Shown: one piece after another, positions 55,970 to 64,000 of the stretch
Numbering within the stretch: position 1 is the first letter of the stretch
Layout of the letters: the number at the start of each line of letters is the position of its first letter
NCBI GenBank assembly: GCA_022494885.1
Contig: JAGVSM010003818.1
Span: 124,001 to 188,000, forward strand
Origin: Micrasema longulum
Lineage: Eukaryota; Arthropoda; Insecta; Trichoptera; Brachycentridae
DNA length: 64,000 nt
Reading direction: 5' to 3'
The notes under the pieces: generated by a model
Told to the model about the DNA's origin: nothing
Seen by the model: only the letters and a program-made list of their open reading frames with translations
The model's database searches: none
Position numbers and translations under genes: made by a program

Positions 55970-56640
55970 GATAATTCAATCATTCACGACAATTTTTGAC
56001 AAGTTATTGACACAATTCTGGTCATGTGGTTACAAGAGGAGATCCCAGCAGAATGCTCGTATGAGGTTTTTCTGTAATTTGAATTATTTAATTCCAAAAA
56101 CACGTACGACTTTCGCTCAGAGAAAATTCTATGTTTTGGCCCCGAGAGTGTTCAATGTTCTAGATCAGCGGAGGCCAAACCGTGGAGCATGCGCCAAACG
56201 TGGCGCATTGCATTCTTGTGGCCATTATTTTAAAATAGGCGCCATGACGTAAATGAATTAATTTATTTCCGTGATTGAGGTATTCATTTTCCTCTCATGA
56301 GCAAAGCAGTTCCTATTCCTATCTCTATTTTACAACCCCACACGTGAACGTAATAAGGTAAAAAAAGTTCGAGTTGTATGGCGCATCTGACCTTGTATGA
56401 AAAAATTTGCGCAAGGTATACAAAATGCTCTCCACCACTGTCCTAGATGAACATATTAAGTTATTCAAAACGAAAGACATTTCCGGGAGAAGTGTACAAG
56501 TTTGGATTTTGTCTAAGGGAAGATACCATTGCAGGAGACTGCTGCGATATATTGCATAGATTTTTATACTGTACTATTACGCGTGTTGTCCAGATGTTTA
56601 TTGAAATTAAGGTTTGTGTAATAATTTTTATTTGTAGTAT
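55970..56640 (+). mobile_element. LINE C-terminal remnant, split by a MITE
   Basis: The plus strand reads SQQNARMRFFCNLNYLIPKT and FAQRKFYVLAPRVFNVLD; after the insertion it continues EHIKLFKTKDIFREKCTSLD and ends with frame damage. R.FN.LD..IK is typical of RT protein tails. Confidence 0.65.
56166..56440. mobile_element. hAT-like MITE with 8-bp target duplication
   Basis: The element starts cagcggaggccaaaccgtgg and ends ctctccaccactg, so both ends share CAG-GG-GG as imperfect inverted repeats. It is flanked by ttctagat (56158-56165) and tcctagat (56441-56448), an 8-bp duplication with one mismatch, as hAT elements make. The interior (275 bp) is non-coding. Confidence 0.82.
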
Positions 56641-56644
56641 CTTT

Positions 56645-57715
56645 TAATAATATGCATGCTTCCACTTTCTATTATGTTGTATTCCAACTCAACACAGGGC
56701 TCTTAGCCTCATAGAGTTAGGGATACGTTATTATTTTTTTAGTAATATGCATCTTTAATGAATTAAAAAAATGTTTCACAGGAAGGTAAAGTCCTGATCA
56801 GATCAGTCCTGCGCTTGAGGGGTCAGTCCAAAAACAGTGAATTATTGCTGTGTAAAACCACGGCGAAGGCGTAAACAACTACACAACGAAGTGAAATTAT
56901 CTGCACTTAATTTTCTTGTTTAGGATTTTTACCCGATAGCAGCCATCGAGTCACAAACACTCATCAAGGATTCTGGTTCTATTTTACACACAATTGTATA
57001 TCTTATCTACTTGACACAGATAATTAAATTAAATTAAAATCTTGTAAATTAGGATCTTATTTATCTTTATTTGGACTTTAATCTTAAGCCAAATAGTTTA
57101 ATTCTATTTACTACCGATTCCAAGTAATAATTTTGTTTGACTGCATGTAACTAAACATGATGGCCATATTAAGCCAATCACTACATCAAATATATATATC
57201 ATTTTCGAAATTGATGTTCTTAAAAAACAATTACATTCTTCACTACGGGATTTTACAAAACACATCAGATATAATTTTCTTTCTTCCGAATACCTTTACC
57301 TACAATAATCCACGACTCTCACCCGCTTTGCGTGGTAATTTGTGAAGCGATTGACGTAATAGGTTTGTAAATTTTAGCAGTCACAAGTAAACTGAATAAA
57401 CCTAATGCCAACCAGTGAAATGCACGCCATAGTGAAATATTAACTCCAGTAATTCAATAAGAATACAATTACGAGCGGATAATAAATTATTCGGATGCCT
57501 TTATATTGCGACATTTTGCGTGTCATCAGGTTCGAGGAAAAGGCAAAAGTCAAGGTTAAAAAGTAAGGATTTTGGTTATATTATTTAGGTAGGCAAGTAC
57601 AGCAGTTAACCTTAGCATACATATTTTTCCCTAATAATGATTCCCATCAGTTTTAATACAAATTTGTAAGTCTATTATTCAATTTTCGTTTTTCGTCCGT
57701 ACAAACATGTTATTT
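56645..57715. other. No gene recognised
   Basis: AT-rich with no motif I can support. Confidence 0.4.
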
Positions 57716-57719
57716 GGTT

Positions 57720-58235
57720 TGTTGGAAATTTGTTTATTATTTTTTTATTTTTTTATTAATAAATTTCATAAATGGTACATGTTTTTTAAAAAGTCAATAT
57801 AAATTTACTTTTATACGCCTGGTAAAAGTTATGACTGTAACTCTCCAAAAAAAGACTTAACTCTTGTGCTTGGAGAGTGACTAACACTGTTATAGTTATT
57901 TATTTATTAGAGTTTATACAATTTTAAATATGCAAGTACATAAAAAAAAACAACATAGAATATATAAAGAGAAACAGAAAATAATAATACATTCATCCTA
58001 ATTAAAAATGAATGCAGTTTTAACTTGTTCAAAAAAATCTTTAGATTTATTTATAGATATATTCGTTTTAATAGTTTTCAGTTCATTGGGGAGATAATTG
58101 TAAATTTAGACACCTTTGAAGACGAAGCTATTTTGACCATGACTTCTGTGAAATTTAGGAATTTGAATATTTTTTTGGTATCTGTTTAATATTATCGTAA
58201 CATATTAAAATTTAGTGTTTTGACTTACGAAGTAA
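57720..58235 (-). mobile_element. Non-LTR retrotransposon C terminus and 3' UTR
   Basis: The minus strand reads IPKFHRSHGQNSFVFKGV, then YNYLPNELKTIKTNISINKS and FFEQVKTAFIFN. YN.LP.E.K is the usual CR1-like tail. The 3' UTR follows leftward, with taacagtgttagtcactctc and ends ttattaataaaaaaataaaa. Confidence 0.75.
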
Positions 58236-58239
58236 TTTA

Positions 58240-59185
58240 TTCATTCGAGAGACCATTGTTTTACTCATTAATTAGTGTAAGTAGTTTATGTTTTAGGTAT
58301 TTAGATCCCCACATACCTAAAAGTTGTTTGCTACCCTCTTCTATAGAAACTAAAATATTTGCGATTCATAAAGAAGCCATGGAAATTAGTATAAAAATGA
58401 AATTCGGAGAATGAAAAAAATGTGTTTTTAATTAAATAAAAAAAAGTTGCTCTGCGTAATTTGCATGAGAAAAATAAATTTTCACAAACAAAATTGAGTT
58501 TTTGCTGTGATTTGAAAGTCAAAGGCGAGGAAAAGTGCCTTAAAATATACATATATCTTTATTAGACACTTTTTCTGTACGTGTGATGTCACTAAATTCC
58601 TCCTAATCGGCTAAACCGATTAACGTGCAGTTTTCCGCGAAATGTAGATCTTTGCGCTGCGCTAGATATTAAAGTTTTCAATCGAATCTGTAAAAAAAGT
58701 TAAAAGCATAAATCTATTTTTCCTCTACCTACCGAGAATGCATGTACAAAAAAAGGAAGGATGTTGTTTTTTGTGTTTAAAAAAATTTGTTTTTAAATGT
58801 TTACAAACAACATTTGCTTTTTATGGATCCCAATCAGATTCATTCCTTACGTCCCTTATAATTTCTTCCCATTTATTTCTTTTGATTAGATTTTTTATAA
58901 TACTAAAATAATATTAACTAAAATTCAATACATTAAAAAAAACCCATTCATGAATAAAGTGCACCCATGTTGGTGAGAAGAGCTGAGTTTGACATTTGCA
59001 AAAAAAATTATTTATTTAAAAATTAATTATTTTATGTTTTGGAACTCAACCATAAAAAAGTACCTAGGTACATACTTATATTTTTGAAATGAAAAGTCTT
59101 TTTCCAAGCTAACAGCAGGCAAGCCAACGTTTGGGCAGGACAACGTCTGTCGGGTCCGCTAGTATATATATATTTTAATGAAAGA
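58240..59185. other. No gene recognised
   Basis: AT-rich; a small patch at 59100-59160 (gcaggcaagccaacgtttgg) may be a repeat end. No gene evidence. Confidence 0.35.
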
Positions 59186-59190
59186 ATAAT

Positions 59191-59362
59191 TTGCGTTCTT
59201 ATGATTTACCCACATATTTAATTTTGAGGACCATTTTCTACGAGTTGTAAATAATTCACTATAAGAAAATGGAAATCAAGTTGGGGTAGATTAGGATTCG
59301 AACAACGGATCTTTGATCCATGCGTCCGAGACACTAGCCACAGGACCACAACCCAATTCGAA
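59191..59362 (-). repeat. tRNA-derived SINE, family C
   Basis: Starts ttgcgttcttatgatttacc, has gaaaatggaaatcaagttgg, and ends in the head (gggttgtggtcctgtggcta on the minus strand; B-box-like gttcgaatcctaatc). Sister of 38222-38396. Confidence 0.8.
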
Positions 59363-59364
59363 TG

Positions 59365-60785
59365 ATTAATATACTCTAATATAAAGTCTGAAGATCAGGT
59401 TAAATTAAGGGCGTGTGATTAATTGGAGAAGCTGATGGCCGTAATTCAATAAACTTTCGTCCAATGAACCATCCTTAGTAATTGGCAATTAATTAAACTT
59501 GACTTTTATTGAGAGCTTGGTTGAAATAAATTTCTTAAATCGGTATGAATATCTACATTCTCATCTCGTGAATGGGAGGTATTTTTAACAAAGTGTAATT
59601 GGTTTCGCCAAGAGCATTATAGTTTATTTTAAATAACTTATTTGGCGAAGGCGTTGTTGATTAGTCAAGATAAAAAAAGGCATGTTTTCGTAAACTCATT
59701 TCTTACATCAATTCATATTTTAAACTTTATTAAGTTTAATATTTTAAACATCTTTCAAATTTTAACAATCTTTATTCATTCAACCTCATTAGTTTTTTTA
59801 AAACAATCTCCCTTTATTGAAATAATACAAGTACTACTATTTTTAGTGATCTTTTTGAATGGAATAATTCACTATCTTTTTGGGTGGTGATTAGTAAAAA
59901 ATAACTACAACCTTAATAGTGCAAATGTTATCGTATTGTGGGTATACTAGCAAAAAACGTCAACTCGAAAATATGCAGATTTGACTTAATGATGCAGTTT
60001 TGTAAAGTTTTTAATGCTCTACAATCTTGCAAAATACACTTAGTCCTATAAAATTTCATACATCAGTCGTATACTAGGCATTTTATCAGGCTTAAAGCTT
60101 TAAATAACTTAATATTTACTTAATATAAAATTAAGAAACGGAAAAAAAAAGTAATAATTAAATCTTAAATGAACATTTAACATCTTACTATATTTAAATC
60201 AGATGTAAAAGAAAGAAATTGGAAAAAAATATGCTTGAATTTTTAAAATAGGGATTTGAGAAATAATGTTTTTTGCCAATATATCAACGATACAGTCTCA
60301 CAAACATATAATTTCGAGTATTTCAAAAAAAGTTGTTAGGTGTATTAGGTATCATCTTGAGGAAGATAAAGCACTGGCAAACTATCAGCAAAATAAATTC
60401 GATAATACTTGCGATCGGAATGCCTAAGACCCCGACATATAATATTATGTCATATTCTATCTATGTCTGCAAAATAGTAAATATAACTTATAAAAGTTTT
60501 TGAAGTGCCACGTTCGTATTTCAATGTTAAATTCAAAGTTAAATGACTATCTTATTACTTATAACTATAAACTATCTGAACTCTGAAATAACTACAGAAC
60601 AGAGAGCCAACATAATCTTAACTGAAAAAAACACATCAGACTTCTTAACTCCATTCAGAAGAAAATTATGTTTCGTTTAGAATATAATATCAAATTTTAA
60701 GGAACTGTTTTTGAAAATAAAAATGAATGTAATACAAACTCTAACTCTAAACACAAAGTTTCACTCTATTACAATAACAACAACA
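59365..60785. other. About 1.4 kb without a recognised gene
   Basis: Strongly AT-rich. The frame 59642-59890 is hydrophobic by base composition and has no family match. Confidence 0.4.
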
Positions 60786-60789
60786 AACT

Positions 60790-61225
60790 ATCACGCCGTT
60801 TCCCCGAAAGGGTAAGCAGAGAGGATAGAACGCCACATCACTCTATCTTTGCATACAGATCTCGCTTCCTCTACATTCATACATCTTCTCATGCACGCGC
60901 GCCGATATTCCGAATTTTGACCTGTCCATCTAGTATTTGTTGGATTTGGCCATGCTATGTCTTTCTCGGTCTTCCTCTATTTCTGCATCCATCAACATTC
61001 GTATTGTAAATATTCTTAGCCGTTCTTTCGCTGTCTATTCGCCCTACATGTCCAAACCTCCGCAGAGCTCCTTTCTTGATTTTGTCGATAATGTTTGTCT
61101 CAGCCTTACATAATGTACGGATCTCAACATTTGTGCATCTTTCGTACATAGTTTTACCACACATTCGCCTGAGAGCATCATTCAGCATACTTTTATTCCT
61201 GTTTTTCCAAGTCTATACTTTGCTC
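60790..61225 (-). mobile_element. LINE C-terminal remnant (GRPRKTW family)
   Basis: The minus strand reads MLNDALRRMCGKTMYERCTN, LCKAETNIIDKIKKGALRRF, GHVGRIDSERTAKNIYNT and GCRNRGRPRKT; after a frameshift the tail continues (MHEKMYECRGSEICMQR-like). Same family as 24895 and 41050. Confidence 0.88.
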
Positions 61226-61229
61226 TACA

Positions 61230-62440
61230 TCAGGGTCGGGACCAGGACTCCGTTGTGAACTTAACTACTATATTAGAGAGGTAGAATCGTTATTATAATG
61301 GATGTATCTAGATACCATATGCAATTTTGTTCTTTATCTTGTAAACCAATTTTTATCAACAAATAAAAAAAAACATTGTGGCTCAATTTCGACATATGCA
61401 ATAGATTAAATTTTTAAAAACACGTTAGGTGTGTATGTAGATGCTACGTGTATATCATTATGACTTTAATTGAAAATTTGAATTGTCTATTTTTAAGTAT
61501 TATTCTTCAGATGGTAGGCACAGGATTTACACAGTTTACAACTAAAATTGAAATATTTTGCTAAAACACAAGAACGCATTAAAAAAAAAATTCTGCACAT
61601 CCGATAAAATAGTAATTACTAAAAAAATTCGATTTTTAGTAAAGTATCTGTTCGGAATAAATTATATATATTTTTTCATATGTTAAAACTTGACATAATT
61701 GTAGCTTTAAAATGGGGAAATATCACTTTTTTTAGATTTTTATTGTAATAAAGGTCTTTAAAATACTTCTCAGTAAAAAAAAATGTGCTAATTAATCGTA
61801 GCATGAAAAATACTTTTAAATTTGTAATTTTGAATTCCCTCGAAAACGGTAAATCCACTGGCCACGCCCCTAATACTTCACGATTCATGTTTATTTATTC
61901 GTGGCCTTTGAAATTTGTGTAGAACAATATAACGAATCTTGACATCGCAACAACCAAGGCCAAACACGTCGCGTTTTTCTACGAACGTATTTTTATTGAA
62001 TTTATTTTTTACACTTATGCATGAAAACATTTCTCCACAATACCCATATTGATTCCGAAAATACAATAAATGATTTTAAATCCATTTAATATATTTTTAT
62101 CGGTATTTGTAGGATGTGATATTTCCCCTTTTACCCACCTGGTGGCTGTATAGCACCCACGAACACTTATTCGAAATTTTCTCAAAAAGTGTAATACTTT
62201 AACTATTTTTTTACGACAGTCGAAATATTCTTTAAATATTGTTATTTCATTTTATAAAAACAATCTCAATATATTTAGCCTATCGGCCTTGCTTTAAAAG
62301 GTAAAAAGTCACAACAAGAAACCCAATTAAAAATACATGGTTTTAAGATAGCGCGTGTAATAGGTTTCAGGCTCTCCTGGAAATTCAGCTTTTTTGAGTT
62401 ATGACTCTATTTTATGGGATTTTATGTTAACGAATATGTT
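61230..62440. other. No gene recognised; diverged repeat shared with 9.46-9.74 kb
   Basis: The piece 61597-61625 (gcacatccgataaaatagta) and 62130-62300 (acccacctggtggctgtata, ggccttgctttaa) echo 9466-9740 in the same order, with extra sequence between. It lies just upstream of the exon at 62450. No coding evidence. Confidence 0.4.
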
Positions 62441-62449
62441 TAGTTGCAG

Positions 62450-62657
62450 ATAGAGAATGAGAAGAGCTCGGCGCTGGGCACTCTGTCGGGGTCCCGGCTG
62501 AGTGTGGAGCTGTCCGGGGTGTGCGGGGCCGGGGGTGGAGGCTCGGGGGGCGGAGGAGGCGCGCCCCGCGGGGACAACAATAACGACGCCTCGCCCCCGT
62601 CCATCCAGGAGCCGAACAGGAACAACGTCCCCTCAAGGGTGCCCCTTACTCCAACAG
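62450..62657 (+). CDS. Internal exon of an unidentified gene
   Basis: Acceptor tttagttgcag (AG ends at 62449), an open frame of 69 codons, and donor ccaacaggtaatt (GT at 62658). The frame reads IENEKSSALGTLSGSRLSVE, then a Gly-rich stretch, DNNNDASPPSIQEPNRNN and VPSRVPLTPT. The exon is GC-rich in an AT-rich setting, as are the linker exons of the DOCK gene. It carries no folded-domain signature and looks like a disordered Ser/Gly/Asn/Pro linker of a longer neuronal- or signalling-type protein; I do not recognise which. The minus-strand frames here are shadows. The exon starts in phase 0 and ends with one extra nucleotide. Confidence 0.65.
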
Positions 62658-62659
62658 GT

Positions 62660-63035
62660 AATTCATTTTAATATTACAATTTATAAGCTAGTGTTTGAAG
62701 CACTAACTTTGTTATTTCTGTGAACCTTGTTCAAAAAATTGTATTAAATAACTGGATGCAGTAGAAATTTTAAACGCTTTCCAATTTCTTTAACTATTTC
62801 TTTACTGTACTAAAAAAATCTGCGCGTTCCGGTGCTATGGATACAATACAAATACAAAAATGAGTGATTTAAAATCCGAAAAATGCAACATTCATAGTCA
62901 TTGCTTCGATCAACTATATTTGAAGACAAAAGTCATAATATTATTAACACCCGAAGCGGAGCTCCGAGAGCAATCGAGAGCAACTGGGGTTTTGTAGCAG
63001 TGGTACAGGCCGTCCTGCGTCAAGCGTAAAATGGG
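62660..63035. other. Presumed intron, nothing recognised
   Basis: AT-rich sequence right of the donor at 62658. Repeat H starts within it. Confidence 0.35.
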
Positions 63036-63150
63036 CTGTCTTGCTCACGAATATATCTATAGCGTCGAGAGTGAGACGTGAAGAGTGATTGAGACGATCG
63101 TCTATTCGATACTCTTTTACTTCATCGTAGCGACAATGTGACACATAGGT
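62945..63150. repeat. Unclassified repeat H, copy 2
   Basis: The part gctcacgaatatatctatag, gagagtgagacgtgaagagt and tactcttttac matches 38125-38195. Its left part is GC-richer (ccgaagcggagctccgagag). Confidence 0.6.
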
Positions 63151-63154
63151 AAGT

Positions 63155-64000
63155 TTTTGATTGTATAGGTGATCTTCAATTTCAGGAAAATGATTTTTTT
63201 ACGCCCAATGAGTATTTACTTATAAATAATATATTATTTTAATCGATATGTAACTGTATAACAAAATAATACTGAAAATCTTAACATTTACAGAGATATA
63301 AAAGTTAGCACATGCAATGTGTACTGGCTATACATCACCGGGAAGGAAGAGTTAATAATCGGTATATGGTTTTATTAGAAGGAATAAACACAATTTCAAA
63401 TGGAACTTTTTTTACTCGGTTACCTTGTTATTTCAAGGGGTCGATTTGTGTAAAATCTCTAAAATAATTTTACAACCGGTAACAGAGCACTACTGTTTCT
63501 TCAAAAAGAAAAATACAAAACTCTAAAAAATCGTAATCGTGATACCATGAAAAATAAAAATAGTTTAAAAAAATATTTTTACTTAGATAGTTTCTCAATA
63601 AAAAAATATATAGAACAAAACCATTAAACTATCTCATTGGGAGAGGTTCTTTTCTTTAATATGGTGATTCTGACAATATAATGAACTTATGAACTTTGAT
63701 TTTATCTTGGGATAGATAGGAATTATATTTTAATAGATTTCTGAATCAGAGCGTCGCAAAATGACGTAAAAAGGTTGCTCTGTATAAGCGTTAAGAATGG
63801 CTGGTTTGCCTAATAGGATTTGGTTCTCCTAGTTCACTAACAAGCTAATAAACTAACATACCCTATCATCGTCATAATTAAGAAAATTAGACGGTGGCGG
63901 TCAAATAGACTATATGGTTCAGACTGAGGTGCATTGACAAAAATAGGAGGCGTTGAAAACAGTAAATGTTAATTCTAAATAATGCAAATATTTTTTTAAA
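63155..64000. other. Presumed intron, nothing recognised
   Basis: AT-rich; no exon, repeat or RNA gene that I can support up to the window end. Confidence 0.35.

Noticed and set aside
1..64000. Bacterial-type features (operons, CRISPR, insertion sequences, origins)
   Set aside because: Nothing of this kind is present; introns and SINEs show nuclear animal DNA.

Overview
The window looks like nuclear DNA of an insect, most likely a moth or butterfly. It is AT-rich, has short GT-AG introns, several tRNA-derived SINE families with a split promoter, and many dead non-LTR retrotransposon and mariner pieces of kinds common in Lepidoptera. The order is inferred from style of repeats and gene structure, not from a marker gene. 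There are no bacterial operons, CRISPR arrays or rRNA, and no tRNA gene that I trust.

From 522 to 11941, on the minus strand, lies the 5' part of one real gene: a DOCK-C family guanine nucleotide exchange factor (DOCK6/7/8 type; the fly counterpart is Zizimin-related). I could place 15 coding exons, from the ATG at 11941 to a donor site at 521. Reading phase is kept across every junction, giving 856 codons up to and including the DHR-1 (C2-like) domain. The gene runs off the left edge, so the DHR-2 catalytic half is not here. Its introns hold a SINE, an antisense dead mariner carrying a SINE, a LINE tail and other repeats.

From about 12 kb to 62 kb the window is intergenic or very long intron, built mostly from mobile-element remains: at least a dozen 3' tails of non-LTR retrotransposons (Jockey/CR1/L2/RTE-like), three or four SINE families, a foldback element family with long inverted arms (29-32 kb, 45 kb and elsewhere), a pair of about 1 kb unclassified direct repeats (16.8 and 23.8 kb), a hAT-like MITE with its 8-bp target duplication (56.2 kb), a 12-bp minisatellite (32.1 kb), and a 2.5-kb interrupted palindrome (45.85-48.40 kb). 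Several insertions are nested and their order can be read: at 14.1-16.5 kb one old LINE has been hit by two younger ones.

At 62450-62657 there is one convincing internal exon on the plus strand (acceptor, open frame, donor) encoding a Ser/Gly/Asn-rich linker of a second gene that I cannot name. GC-rich islands at about 42.35-42.51, 43.64-43.96 and 19.79-19.87 kb could be further exons or promoter-proximal sequence of that or another gene, but I cannot prove it.

I found no multi-gene system that looks new. The most unusual structural signals are the 2.5-kb palindrome, the foldback repeat family, and the unclassified direct-repeat element.
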